Assembly: GCA_019918135.1 (NCBI GenBank)
Contig: WBZZ01003884.1
Location: 186,501 to 250,500 of the forward strand
DNA: 64,000 nt
Source of the DNA: Paulinella micropora
Lineage: Eukaryota; Cercozoa; Imbricatea; Euglyphida; Paulinellidae
Direction: 5' to 3'
Below, one piece after another: positions 1-9,470 of this stretch. The position numbers and the translations under genes are program-made. The notes beneath the pieces are model-generated. The model worked only from the letters and a program-made list of their open reading frames with translations. It made no database searches and was not told where the DNA came from. Position 1 is the stretch's first letter. Each line of letters begins with the position of its first letter.

Positions 1-158
1 GCAAGCAGACTCTTAACGGATATCACCTCGTTTGGCTCGAAGTGCGCGTTTAGCACGGAAATGCTCTCGAGGCGGGCGTAGTCCAGCTTCTGGTACAGCA
101 CCAGCCCAACCTTCTTGTCCTCCTCATCGCTTTCTGCCTTCTTCTTAGCACGCGGCAT
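1..158 (-). CDS. Unknown protein, N-terminal part (runs off left edge)
   Basis: An ATG on the minus strand at 158 opens a frame that stays open for 52 codons to the window edge, so only the amino terminus is seen. It begins MPRAKKKAESDEEDKK, a short basic patch followed by an acidic one, and continues LVLYQKLDYARLESISV and VLNAHFEPNEVISVKSLL, which look like normal globular coding sequence. The basic AKKKAE stretch could be a weak nuclear signal. I do not recognise the family. The reading is supported by the absence of stops and by third-position G/C use like that of its neighbours. The repeat region upstream of it (159 onwards) would hold its promoter. Confidence 0.55.
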   Translation of the reverse strand, partial: MPRAKKKAESDEEDKKVGLVLYQKLDYARLESISVLNAHFEPNEVISVKSLL

Positions 159-1804
159 ATCTCTGATTCTCTGTACACACAAGCAAGACAATAAAAAAAA
201 ACACGGTTTAACAGCTAGAAAAAGGAGCGGTTAGTGCTGCACACGAAAATTTCTCCGTGTTTTGTGGTAAAGCTTCCCCAGGAAAGTGTCGCCAGCGGCG
301 GCGGGCAAAAAAAAGTTCGTCCCGGCTGCTGCCCTCAGTCGGGGGTTCTGGCCTGGTCACAACGAAACCGCCGAGGCTCATGTCACCCTTATTCGGCCGG
401 CCCACAGTCTGTCCCCTCGACTCACAGGGCAAACCCCCCTCTCCCTACCAGCGGCCTGACTTTTTTTTGTTGTTATACGTTGAGACGGTGAGCAGGCCTC
501 AAACCCTCCGTGCCGGTAGGTACATGGTACCTCCCTCCTTTTTTTACTTTCTATTGTATAACTAGTTTTTAGAAAAGAGAATCTCAAGAAAAGGAAGGAA
601 AGGAGGAGAAGGGGGGGGGGGTTTGCTCTGTGGGCGGCGGAGCCCTGAGATTCTTCAAGGGAGACTTTTTTCGAACTTTGCCAACGGCTAGGTACACAAG
701 GTACTCCCGCCCCCCCCCCCCCGGTTTGGACGAGAGATTTTCCCCTTCAGGCTCTCAGTGTGTACTTTTTTGTCCGTCAGGGACAAAATGGCATTTGGTC
801 TTGCCCGGACATGAGATTTTCTGAAGGGGCCTGAGACGGCGCTTTTTGAATTTTACCAACGGCTAGGTACATAGGTACATAAGTACCCCCCCCCCCTATA
901 CGGGAAAGGGTTGGGGGCCTGTCACAGTCTCAGCTGACACTTGCGTAGTGTCGTCGGGCACTTGCGTAGTGTCGACGGGCACTCATGTAGTGCCGACGGA
1001 TCCTTGCATGGTGAGGCTCTGTGTGTACTTTTTGTCCGTCAGGGACAAAATGGCATTTGGTCTTGCCCGGACATGAGATTTTCTGAAGGGGCCTGAGACG
1101 GCGCTTTTTGAATTTTACCAACGGCTAGGTACATAGGTACATAAGTACCCCCCCCCTATACGGGAAAGGGTTGGGGGCCTGTCACAGTCTCAGCTGACAC
1201 TTGCGTAGTGTCGTCGGGCACTTGCGTAGTGTCGACGGGCACTCATGTAGTGCCGACGGATCCTTGCATGGTGAGGCTCTGTGTGTACTTTTTGTCCGTC
1301 AGGGACAAAATGGCATTTGGTCTTGCCCGGACATGAGATTTTCTGAAGGGGCCTGAGACGGCGCTTTTTGAATTTTACCAACGGCTAGGTACATAGGTAC
1401 ATAAGTACCCCCCCCCCTATACGGGAAAGGGTTGGGGGCCTGTCACAGTCTCAGCTGACACTTGCGTAGTGTCGTCGGGCACTTGCGCGGCGTCAACCGC
1501 CTGATCCGACGGGGCACTCGGAACTCTTTAATGATTAAGTCTTAAACCAGCTTCTTGGAGCCGGGGGTGAGAGATGATTTTTCAAAGGGGTGAGCCTTGC
1601 TTGAAGAAGCCGTGGTGGAAAGTTTAGTCAGCTGAAGTTCTGATTTTTTAGCCGGCTGTGGTTGTGGCCGGTGCAGCCAAGAGAGCCCCAGTTTTTTGTA
1701 GCCTGTTGTTACGGCAAGCGCGGCTGTCGCTGCCGCCTTGTCCGTCCCACCCCTCCCCCCCTTAAAACCCCGTGTACTTCTTCCTAACAAAATAGCCGTA
1801 CTAG
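159..1804. other. Long spacer, mostly repeats and homopolymers
   Basis: About 1.6 kb with no convincing gene. It holds poly-A/T runs, G and C runs of 8-12, and the tandem repeat listed separately. A short open frame on the minus strand (1542-1895) overlaps the end of the zinc-module gene; it is Ser/Thr/Lys-rich and has no paralogue here, so I do not call it. Confidence 0.6.
657..1500. repeat. 260-bp tandem repeat with nested 20-bp minisatellite
   Basis: Three copies of a unit of about 260 bp lie head to tail. The phrase tgtgtacttttt recurs at 759, 1022 and 1282, and copies two and three are nearly identical. Each unit holds the segment accaacggctaggtacata, a C run, and three imperfect 20-bp sub-repeats around cttgcgtagtgtcg. 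A degenerate fourth copy of the gctaggtaca part lies near 676, and a trace near 513. The unit is intergenic. The small open frames it contains repeat exactly with it and are artefacts of the repeat. Confidence 0.9.
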
Positions 1805-4207
1805 CTATGATATTGTCCCAGCAGCCGCCACGGCTGGCAAGAGTTGCCGAAGATGCAGCCGGGGTGGGGCTTGGTCGTTCTTCTCGCATATCCAATCCGC
1901 CTCAATCTCAAACAGCTTGAAGCCCTCGGGAGCATCCCGTGCAATTTTTTGTAGCCTTTTCTGTGCGTCTGAGCGGTGGGTATACTTCACTTCAAAGCCC
2001 AGGGCCGGGCCCTGACTAGAAAGCACAACCACATCGACCACGTAGGGCCGCTTTTCCGTCCACCTAGTCTTTAACTCGCCATCGGCATTCATGAGGCTCT
2101 GTTTCACATTGTCGTGGTCCGAGAGTTGCCACGGTGCATAGACGGCAGGTTTTATCTTATTTAGCCACAGATCATCGCTCACCACCGGGTATTCCCCCAT
2201 GACCCCCTGGTGGTGGCTCGTAAATCCATGCGAGGCTTGTAACGTATCCCAAGACAGCCTCCCGTCGTTAGTAGTCTTCTCGCGCAGCCAGCGGCACAAT
2301 CTGAGCTTGGCAGAATAATGTACATCAGACTCCCACGCCTCGGTCAGCGGGGGGGCTGGTGCGGGGGGCTTCCATCCCAGCGCTCTTGTGAGATCCCGCA
2401 CCTCCACGACGCCCGCTGGCAAGATTGTCTTTTTATGCGTGATCCAATAACCCACATAATCTGCATCACGTACTAACGCCAGCCAACCCCTGCCCCCACA
2501 GTTATACTTGCCAAACCCGGCGGGCGCATCCGCGTTCTCACGTACAAGCTGCAACAGCCTGCGAATGTCCCGTGCGCGTTGGAGCATGCGCGGATCAGGC
2601 GGGCTCGAGCGCTTTTCTAGTTCCAACAACATTTTTCTTAGTTTGTCCAGCGCCTCGGGCAACCCTGTAGCGCGTGTTTCGCAGACTATTTGGAGCTTAT
2701 TATCTTCTTGCAGCAGTTTCACGCTGGTTGGATCTTGTTCTGGCTGGGCGCCGGGCTTGCTAGCAAAGCAGGGCGGCCAATCGTCGTCGGTGCCCGCGAT
2801 AGGCGCAGTGAAAAACACCTGTCGCCCCGCCCAGTTGTCCTGCCAGTCACTCGCCTCCAGCCACTCAGGTCGTTCCTGGTACAGGTACAAAGGTTTACCC
2901 GCGCCGCCGTACGTGCTAGCTAATTGGCACTGGCAACAGGTCCAATACTGCCAGAAGCCGCCGTCCCAACCATGCTCATCTCTGTCCCAACCACGATCGT
3001 CGCGCCTGCTACAGAATTCCTTCTGTGTGTGCCCGGCCGCACACTGCAGCTGCAGCCACACGCCCTTCGGGTGCTTGGTTAGCGTTACTAGCTGTGCCCC
3101 CGGGCTGGCAGCGCCAGCCCAACGGTGGCGTGAAAAGCGCCCGTCGAGGCAGTCATGCGTCCGGCCCCCCAAGACAGCATTTAGAAACCCTGCCACGGTT
3201 GGCTCCCACTCCTGCCGGCACGCCGTGCAGAACAAGTCTAGTTTGTCCTGACAGAACTGTATTCTTGTGTGGGGCAGGTTGCTTAGCACAAGAGGGTCGC
3301 AATGTACGGCGTGCTCGTTCGCGGCCAGCTCGCGGAATGCTGCCGGCGCGCGCAAGGGCGCGAATTCTTGGAGCTTGGCCCGCGCCCGTTCCAAGACGCC
3401 GCCACACAGCCGGCAGCCCCGGAAGGAGTCCACCTGTTCCGTTTGCCGGGAGCCACACACGTTACAACGTGTCTCCAGCGTGTAGTCCGGCGACGAGGAC
3501 CAGAGCTTATGTACCTTGAGGAATTCGATGTACTTCCAGTCCTGGCCAGCCCGGCAGCGCTCCAAGGACCACTCTTCCTCGCAGTGTTGAACTGACGACA
3601 CACCTGACCTGAGCAGTTCCGACCAGCGGGGAGTGAAGTTAGACTGACACACGTGACAGAAGATTGACAGGTCAGCAATATTCCACTCTAACGCAGGCGG
3701 GAATTTCACAGCTCGGGAGCTGTCCGTTTGAGTGCGTTGCCAGCTGGCGTGGAGGTCTCGCAAGGCGTTTTGTAAACTGCCCTTGTCGCCCGTGCAGTGC
3801 TTGAAGTTACAACCTCTGAAGTTCTGCTGGCATTGAAAGTCAGAGCCTGCTCCGCACAGACGACACACCCCTTTTATCCAAACATAATCCGCAGCTGTCG
3901 GCCCGTGCTTAATTTCCTGAAAGTCAAAGTTCTGCCAGGAGCCCAGTTGGCAACGCAACAAGGACCAGCCGGAGCAGCAGTGCGGCTTCTTCAGCCCCCT
4001 TACAAATTCGTGAATTTCTTCTCTGCTATAATTAAGCTGTTTGAAGCAGGTGAGACACTTAAAAGACGCCCCTCCCCCTCGCGGAAGGCTGAGCCAAATA
4101 AGTTCTGGTGCAAAGCGTCTAGGCATGAAGTTTGCGTCGGGTAGAGAATAAGTGTACAAGAAGCGTTGTATTTCATCGTGGGTAGGAGGCGGCGGTGCCA
4201 ATGGCAT
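1805..4207 (-). CDS. Triple zinc-module protein with PD-(D/E)XK-like C-terminus
   Basis: An 800-residue protein from the ATG at 4207. Three tandem modules of about 90 residues (roughly 51-138, 184-270, 327-420) each open with a CxxC (CLTC, FCHVC, FCTAC), carry a central His/Cys, and close with a second Cys pair (VCRLC, RCNVC, TCCQC), so they probably bind zinc in a treble-clef-like way. The C-terminus has PYVVDVVV followed by GFEVKYTHRSD, giving Asp725, Glu739 and Lys741, the spacing of a PD-(D/E)XK nuclease core as in CoiA-type proteins. The frame is open further upstream to 4516, but a TATA-like GGATATAAAAAAC lies about 70 bp before the chosen ATG, and the upstream stretch is low-complexity. 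The nuclease assignment rests on these residues alone. It could instead be a nucleic-acid-binding protein without catalysis. Confidence 0.65.
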   Translation of the reverse strand: MPLAPPPPTHDEIQRFLYTYSLPDANFMPRRFAPELIWLSLPRGGGASFKCLTCFKQLNYSREEIHEFVRGLKKPHCCSGWSLLRCQLGSWQNFDFQEIKHGPTAADYVWIKGVCRLCGAGSDFQCQQNFRGCNFKHCTGDKGSLQNALRDLHASWQRTQTDSSRAVKFPPALEWNIADLSIFCHVCQSNFTPRWSELLRSGVSSVQHCEEEWSLERCRAGQDWKYIEFLKVHKLWSSSPDYTLETRCNVCGSRQTEQVDSFRGCRLCGGVLERARAKLQEFAPLRAPAAFRELAANEHAVHCDPLVLSNLPHTRIQFCQDKLDLFCTACRQEWEPTVAGFLNAVLGGRTHDCLDGRFSRHRWAGAASPGAQLVTLTKHPKGVWLQLQCAAGHTQKEFCSRRDDRGWDRDEHGWDGGFWQYWTCCQCQLASTYGGAGKPLYLYQERPEWLEASDWQDNWAGRQVFFTAPIAGTDDDWPPCFASKPGAQPEQDPTSVKLLQEDNKLQIVCETRATGLPEALDKLRKMLLELEKRSSPPDPRMLQRARDIRRLLQLVRENADAPAGFGKYNCGGRGWLALVRDADYVGYWITHKKTILPAGVVEVRDLTRALGWKPPAPAPPLTEAWESDVHYSAKLRLCRWLREKTTNDGRLSWDTLQASHGFTSHHQGVMGEYPVVSDDLWLNKIKPAVYAPWQLSDHDNVKQSLMNADGELKTRWTEKRPYVVDVVVLSSQGPALGFEVKYTHRSDAQKRLQKIARDAPEGFKLFEIEADWICEKNDQAPPRLHLRQLLPAVAAAGTIS

Positions 4208-4272
4208 TTCTTCTAGCTTGCGCTTCTTGCTCGCATTCGCTACGAGATTGCGCTGCTGCGTTCCTTGCTCGA

Positions 4273-4285
4273 GTTTTTTATATCC
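4273..4285 (-). promoter_or_regulatory. TATA-like element upstream of the zinc-module gene
   Basis: On the minus strand the sequence reads ggatataaaaaac, a good TATA match in GC-rich surroundings, about 70 bp upstream of the ATG at 4207. It helps decide the start. It is a single occurrence without experimental support. Confidence 0.3.
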
Positions 4286-4779
4286 ATGCTGATCAAAAAA
4301 AAGAAAGAACGACGAGAGGTGACAGGAAGCGCCGCCCGTCTGTGCCCTAGAGAGAGCGCTTTCTTTTTTGGTTTGAACAGAGATTTTCCTGTGCAATTGA
4401 GGAAATGTTTGAAAGGGAAACGAAAAGAAGGAAGCTCCCTCCCGTCTTCTTTTCTTACGCCCTAGGCTCAGCAGAGCCTGCGCAATCTGGTGGCGAAAGA
4501 AAAGGAGAAGAGGCACAGTAAAGAAGTTTTTTACCCCGCCCGCAATTTCCCGAAATTTTGGCTATTAAATTTAGCAGGGAAATTGTCCTCTTTGCTTTTT
4601 AAAAAAATCAGTCGCTGGCCGAAATTTGCGGTGAAGGAAGTTTCGCAGGCGATTGCGGTTTAAGAGAAGTTTCGCGAAAGCGTGCCGGCAATTACGGCAA
4701 AAGATTTGTCGCGAAGTCGACCTGATTCTGGACAACATTAAGAAAATAATTTTTTCATTCTGGCAAAATCTGTGATGGC

Positions 4780-5206
4780 AAAAAATTTCGGGAGACGACG
4801 GCGGGCGGGAAAAAAATTTTATTTGTAAAACTTTCCCCTCCCGCCGTCGTTGCCCTAAAAATGTTCTCTGGCGTTAGTGCCGACCATTTCACAGGAAAAA
4901 AAAATTATTAGTGTGCCGCAAAATTCGGCAAAAAAAAGGGTGTCCGCAAAATGCGGCACCCGTGCAAATCGGCGCGAAGTTGACCGAGTTATTAAGCTTG
5001 AGTAAAAAAAAATTGCCAAATGGTTGGCACTTTGAAAATTAGCCAGAGAAATTTTTTCGGGAGACGACGGCGGGCGGGAAAAAAATTTACCTGTAAAACT
5101 TTCCACTCCCGCCGTCGTTGCCCTAAAAATTCTCTCTGACGTTAGTGCCGACCATTTCACAGAAAAAAAATTCTTAGTGTGCCGCAAAATTCGGCAAAGA
5201 TTTAGC
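4780..5206. repeat. Two direct copies of a hairpin-bearing repeat
   Basis: A unit of about 145 bp occurs twice, 269 bp apart (near 4788-4936 and 5057-5206). Each copy contains cgacggcgggcggg, a short AT loop, and the complementary cccgccgtcgt, giving a 14-16 bp stem, then gttagtgccgaccatttcac and gtgccgcaaaattcggcaaa. A related element with ccccgcccgc near 4540 is a third, weaker relative. Similar units occur at 50.8-51.3 kb. A structured intergenic repeat or a MITE-like element is possible; no terminal inverted repeat with target duplication was found. Confidence 0.75.
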
Positions 5207-5730
5207 TGCCACAGTTTTGCGGCATTTTTTCGACCTTTGTCGCAAAATTCACTGGCAAAAACCTACAGGCCTTGATCTTCATTTATTTACTGGCTTTTAT
5301 TTATTGATGTTTGTGTTTACTCTCAGGTGCATGTCAGCTTTTGGGCGGAAGCAGGCTTGCCCCGGCCTGTCTCTTTCTTTTTCCACGCCAAGCCTTTTTT
5401 TTTGTTTGGTGTACTTTTTCTCATGCTAGTGTGGTTTTACTATTGACAGACAGAAAGGACGCCGAATGGAAAAAAAAGAGAATTCTACTCACAGTCCGAG
5501 TCACTGCAATCAACACAAACTCCCGTGGGATTTTTTACCGAGCCACTTGCGTTGGATAGGATTTTTTACACCTATGGATTTGATTCTGAAAAGTGAAAGT
5601 AAGAGTATGGGTTGTGTTTCTTCGCTCAACCAGAAGTTTGTAGGTGAACCGTTTGCTGGTTGTTTGCACGGCCACATCTTTTGCTCCGGGTTTCTCCTGG
5701 GGGAATTGCCAGTCTTGCGCCAAACAAACA

Positions 5731-5910
5731 AAAGGCTGTGCCAGGCCACATCTTTTTTTTTGGGGGGGGGGGAGGGGAGGGGATTCGAGAATTCGCTTAG
5801 CAAAAAAAGGATGCAGACTACTATCCGGCACGGAGCAAGCAACTCTCTCGTGGCAGAGCGACCAGACCAAAAAAGCTCAACGACACAGTCGCCGGCTGTC
5901 AATCGCAGCA
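5731..5910. repeat. Degenerate direct repeat, left copy
   Basis: About 180 bp resembling 7610-7800 in the same orientation. Shared landmarks in order are gctgtgccagg, cgagaattcgc / caagaattcgc, tccggcacg, gcgaccagacc / gcgaccaaaca, and gctcaacgacacag / gctcggcgacacag. The copies flank the gene at 6036-7364. Confidence 0.7.
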
Positions 5911-6035
5911 GATTTCGCCACTGGGCGACGGTCAGTACGACTGTCAGCGGGGAGGGGCCGTCTGGAAACCCCCCCGCCTCCCTCTTCCTCTTCTTGTCCT
6001 TTCCCCCCCCCCCCCGGACGTCCGGGAGGTAAAGA

Positions 6036-7364
6036 TTACTTTGTTGTTTTCAAAAACAATCTTTTTAATGTGTCACGGCTCCCCCCCCTCTGTCCTTTGG
6101 CTTCCGTGCCCCTCTTTTCTTCCTTCTTTGCCGTCGCTTTGCCTCGATCTAGCGCCAGTGCAAGCAAGAAAGAGGGCTGCAAAAGTTTCCAGGTGGATTT
6201 GAAACTAAGTGTAATGGCGGACCAGTCCTGCCACAACTTGTCGGGACTCTGTCCGAGGCGAGCTAAGGTCACCCCAAAGTATTTCTCGCTGAATTCTCGG
6301 GCAAAAGACAGCTGCTCGCGCCATAGCTCGGCGTCGTCCTCGTTACGTTCACGGGTGCGAACAATTTCTGCGTATTTCACGCAGTCTGTCAGAAAAGCCC
6401 GTGTTTCTCGCGTAGTCCACCAGCGCCCTTTGCATTTGTCGTTGATGTACGTCATAATTTCTTTGAAGTGAGGGTCGGACCGCTGCCCGTCCAGAACGTC
6501 AGCCTCGTCCCCGAGCATGCAACCGACAACCCCGTAGAAACCGCCATACGAAGATATTTGCATAAGGTTATACTCGTGTCCTACGTGGCCAAGCAAGAAA
6601 TCGCAGTGGTGGTACGTTGTGTCTACAGAGCACAACGCTACGGATTCAAACTTAATCCCAGCTAGTGGGGTGAGCTCTCCCGTCGGGCCTGCAAAGACCA
6701 CAACCTGAGAGTGCTCTTTCCCGGGCTCGTACTTGTGCATTAGTTTTTTGAAGACTGGCTCTATGACGTACGTGCGCGCATAATTGCATTCAGGCGCCTC
6801 TATTCCCTTTGCGACACCTGCATACGTCTCCTGACTGGTAAGGCATTTGGTCAGACCCTCTTGGACTAAACGCATGGCGTTGGAGCTCTCGGTCGAATCT
6901 GCGTTGAGCCAAGGAGTTGGGTGGGTGGTGGTGTGCACACTTATGATTCTAGGGATTTGGTACTGCACGATTTGCTGAAAGAGGGCCATCGCCTCTGTTG
7001 GCTTGAGAGCAAAAGCGGGGTCTGCTTTGAAATGCAGCTGGTCTCGAGTACATTTGTCCGCTAGCAGGCCCACGCAACGAACGGACTCCCAGTCCAAGGA
7101 CCATTCCCTGTTCAGGTCGGCTTTCCAGAAAGCAGCCAGGGCCGTCAGAAAATTCGTTTTATCCCAGACGTCCCTCGGTGATCGGTACCAAACCAAGAAG
7201 CAGGAGCTCATTTCCTCGGGCTGTGAGGTTGGTGGGGCATCCCTGAGCCCAAAGACATAATAATAACTCGTTCCGCTAATCTCAGGATTTGCTTCCTGTA
7301 TAGCCCTGATAACTTTTTGCGCCGACACTGCGGGATGGGTTTGACACCATTCTTTAAGTTCCAT
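6036..7364 (-). CDS. Unknown 442-residue protein
   Basis: A clean frame of 442 residues from an ATG at 7364. The protein is soluble and mixed alpha/beta in appearance, with no signal peptide or membrane segment. Scattered His/Cys residues (TTYHHCDFLLGHVGHE) in the middle could bind a metal, but no family motif is clear. The C-terminus becomes basic (GKATAKKEEKRGTEAKGQ), possibly a nuclear or nucleic-acid-binding tail. The gene sits alone between the two arms of a degenerate direct repeat, with a 31-A run just upstream of its start (7375-7405), which may belong to its promoter or 5' leader. I do not recognise the family. Confidence 0.75.
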   Translation of the reverse strand: MELKEWCQTHPAVSAQKVIRAIQEANPEISGTSYYYVFGLRDAPPTSQPEEMSSCFLVWYRSPRDVWDKTNFLTALAAFWKADLNREWSLDWESVRCVGLLADKCTRDQLHFKADPAFALKPTEAMALFQQIVQYQIPRIISVHTTTHPTPWLNADSTESSNAMRLVQEGLTKCLTSQETYAGVAKGIEAPECNYARTYVIEPVFKKLMHKYEPGKEHSQVVVFAGPTGELTPLAGIKFESVALCSVDTTYHHCDFLLGHVGHEYNLMQISSYGGFYGVVGCMLGDEADVLDGQRSDPHFKEIMTYINDKCKGRWWTTRETRAFLTDCVKYAEIVRTRERNEDDAELWREQLSFAREFSEKYFGVTLARLGQSPDKLWQDWSAITLSFKSTWKLLQPSFLLALALDRGKATAKKEEKRGTEAKGQRGGSRDTLKRLFLKTTK

Positions 7365-7373
7365 TCCTGTTTA

Positions 7374-7407
<34 letters not shown>

Positions 7408-7961
7408 AAAGCTTTGAGAGAGTCAAACAAGGAAAAAACAAAGAAGAAAAAAAGACGAGCGTAACCTTTTTCCGTCTCCTCCCAACCCTCGCGCCTTTTG
7501 GCTGGTGCTCTCTTGAATTTGGGTGTGGAAGAAAAGGGGGGGGGGGGCCGACAGTCTCGGCCAAAGGTCGACGGGATGTAGGGTGAAATAGGGGGGGGGA
7601 TAGTCGCGCAAAAACAAAAAAAAAGACTGTGCCAGGTCGTATCTTTCTTGGGGTTCAAGAATTCGCGTACGAAGGAAAAAAACGCAGATGCAGAATTTAT
7701 CCGGCACGAAGCAACCATCGTCAGCGACCCTGTCATTGCAGGGCGACCAAACAAAGAAGCTCGGCGACACAGCCACGGGAGGTACGGCTGCTACACAATC
7801 GACACGCGTACGAAGAATGGCAGCTGCGTTTGGGTGTCCGAGCCACGGTCAAAAAACGAAAGCCACCAAGAGCAAGCGCGCAAAGAACCTGGTTTTTATT
7901 AAAAAAACGTTCCGACAAAAGGGGGGGGGAAGAGCTCAGAATGCTACTAGCGAACCCGGCC
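7365..7961. other. Spacer with 31-A run and right copy of direct repeat
   Basis: About 600 bp. It holds an uninterrupted run of 31 A (7375-7405), G runs near 7538 and 7590, and the right copy of the 180-bp degenerate direct repeat (about 7610-7800). Minus-strand translations of the two copies share short stretches such as KRILE / TRILE and GLAQPF / DLAQSF. The copies may therefore be remnants of a former coding sequence, but no intact gene remains. Confidence 0.55.
7610..7800. repeat. Degenerate direct repeat, right copy
   Basis: Partner of the repeat at 5731-5910, in the same orientation and with the same ordered landmarks (gtgccagg, caagaattcgc, tccggcacg, gcgaccaaaca). The two have diverged by substitutions and small indels, so the duplication is not recent. 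Confidence 0.7.
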
Positions 7962-9470
7962 TTACCAAGATCGTCCCGACGGGGGCGGCCAACTTAGACC
8001 CGCGGGCCCGTCCGGCTCCCAAGCCCCGAAATCTACTTCTTGACCGCGCGGGTCTCTGCTGAAGCGTAGATCGGGCCTGGCCTGGCAGAGCGCGTAGACG
8101 TCTAGGTCGTAACAGGAACGCGCCGTTAACAGCCGCAGCGAACGGCATGCCTGCAGCCTAGCAACGTTGCACCTGGCCCAGCACGAGTTCAGCTCTAGTT
8201 CTTGCAGTGAAGGGCAGTGCCTCAGCTCCGAGATAGTTTCGTCCGTGAGGTTGTAGTTTCGCAAGGACAGCCCCTGCAGACCCCCGAAGCCCCCGAGCCC
8301 GGCCGGGAGCTCGCCGGGGCCTCTGTAACATCTCAGGGTCAGTTTGCGCAGTGTGGGCCAGGGCTGCAGAGCGCTGAGGTCGGCGAGGTCATCGAAGGAT
8401 GCTAATTCTAGTTCTGTCAGTGCCGGACAATTCCGCAGCGTGGCCAGGCCCTCCGCGGTTAATGCACTGCCAGACAGACCCAGGGCCCGCAGACTGGGCC
8501 AACCCGCTCCTATGATTGCTCCCAAGTGTGCATCGCCGTAGAGGTCGCTCAGAGAAAGCCGTAGACTCTTGAGAGGGAGGAGGCGGAGTTGTGCTGTGCA
8601 CTCTACATCGGAGAAAGGCCTGTCCAGCTCCAAGCGTTCCAGCCTCGTGAGCGAGGACACGCAATCAACAATAATTTGTTCGCTAGTTCTGTCCAGAGAG
8701 CCCAGCCTTAGTTCTGTCAGATTGAGCCCGTGCAGACTACGACCAGTTAGCCGGCGGCAGTGTGCTAGGCTCAGCCTGGCCAGCTTTGGCACCTGTGCTA
8801 GCTGCCGCAGCCCCTCGTCAGTTACGTCGTCGCACGAGCCCAGCGCTAGGCTTTCCAGTTCCTTCAGCTCCCGCAGGACCCCGAGGCTGTCGTCGCTGAC
8901 GTTGCCGCCCAACAGCGCCAGTGAGCGGAGCCCCCACAGGCGCGGACGATTGCGCAGGTGCCGGCAGACGTCGATGGCCTCTACCGCCAGCAAGTGGTAG
9001 AGGCAGCCCAGCTCGTCCAGGACCGCGGCCACGTCCGCCGAGCGTAGGTAGTTATGCAACAACAGGCTTTCGACCACCTTTTGTCTTAGCAGACCGTCGC
9101 GGTGGTAGCCCGGGCACGGGGCGGAGCCCAGCTGAACCTTGCGCAAGGCCCCGGCACAGACGGGCGCAAAGGCACGTAGTATCCGCCAGTCGGCCACGCG
9201 GCCGAGGTCAAAGACGGGTTGCTCGAAATCGGCCCAGAAGGCACTCCCCCGCACCAATTCCTGGGCCTGCCGGCACGTCTCGGCGAGCCTGACAACGTCC
9301 GCGGCGCCCGTGAGGTCTCTAATCAGCGGCCAGACGTCTCCGGGCAAGCAAAATAACGTGGGGGGCTCTGGGGTTGGCGCGTTTTCTACGCGCTGCCGCT
9401 TGGCGACCGTCCTGTTAGGGTCGCTGGGCAGAGGGGCCCTCCTCATCGAGACCCCCTTTCGCGCGCTCAT
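7962..9470 (-). CDS. F-box / leucine-rich-repeat protein
   Basis: A 502-residue protein from the ATG at 9470 (MSARKGVSMRR). A basic leader with KRQR is followed by an F-box-like segment (LPGDVWPLIRDLTG ... GSAFWADF), then about a dozen leucine-rich repeats of the Cys-containing type (LRELKELESLALGSC, LSLAHCRRLTGRSL), the class found in FBXL, SKP2 and GRR1 proteins. In that family the F-box binds SKP1 and the repeats hold the substrate of an SCF ubiquitin ligase; here the role is inferred. It shares the DVWPLIRDL and FWADF signatures with the genes at 11744 and 55620. The C-terminus (ARPDL) resembles their RPDV endings but continues further. It is divergently arranged with the gene at 9739. 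Confidence 0.85.
   Translation of the reverse strand: MSARKGVSMRRAPLPSDPNRTVAKRQRVENAPTPEPPTLFCLPGDVWPLIRDLTGAADVVRLAETCRQAQELVRGSAFWADFEQPVFDLGRVADWRILRAFAPVCAGALRKVQLGSAPCPGYHRDGLLRQKVVESLLLHNYLRSADVAAVLDELGCLYHLLAVEAIDVCRHLRNRPRLWGLRSLALLGGNVSDDSLGVLRELKELESLALGSCDDVTDEGLRQLAQVPKLARLSLAHCRRLTGRSLHGLNLTELRLGSLDRTSEQIIVDCVSSLTRLERLELDRPFSDVECTAQLRLLPLKSLRLSLSDLYGDAHLGAIIGAGWPSLRALGLSGSALTAEGLATLRNCPALTELELASFDDLADLSALQPWPTLRKLTLRCYRGPGELPAGLGGFGGLQGLSLRNYNLTDETISELRHCPSLQELELNSCWARCNVARLQACRSLRLLTARSCYDLDVYALCQARPDLRFSRDPRGQEVDFGAWEPDGPAGLSWPPPSGRSW

Larger units (their letters stand above)
4517..6035. other. Repeat-rich spacer
   Basis: About 1.5 kb without a convincing gene. The left half holds hairpin repeats (separate entry), AT-rich with many ttcggcaaa and gccgcaaaattcgg motifs. 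The middle (5240-5560) is T-rich single-copy DNA. The right part (5731-5910) is one arm of the degenerate direct repeat listed separately, followed by a C run at 6005-6015 next to the 3' end of the gene at 6036. Several frames of 100-275 codons cross it, but none has a paralogue or a consistent composition. Confidence 0.55.

Noticed and set aside
930-1381. Two identical 63-codon frames in the 260-bp repeat
   Set aside because: They are identical because the DNA repeats exactly; a third copy is cut by C-run length differences, and no coding bias is visible.
1542-1895. 117-codon minus-strand frame after the zinc-module gene
   Set aside because: It overlaps the preceding gene in another frame, has no paralogue or motif, and a Ser/Thr-rich composition common in spacers here.
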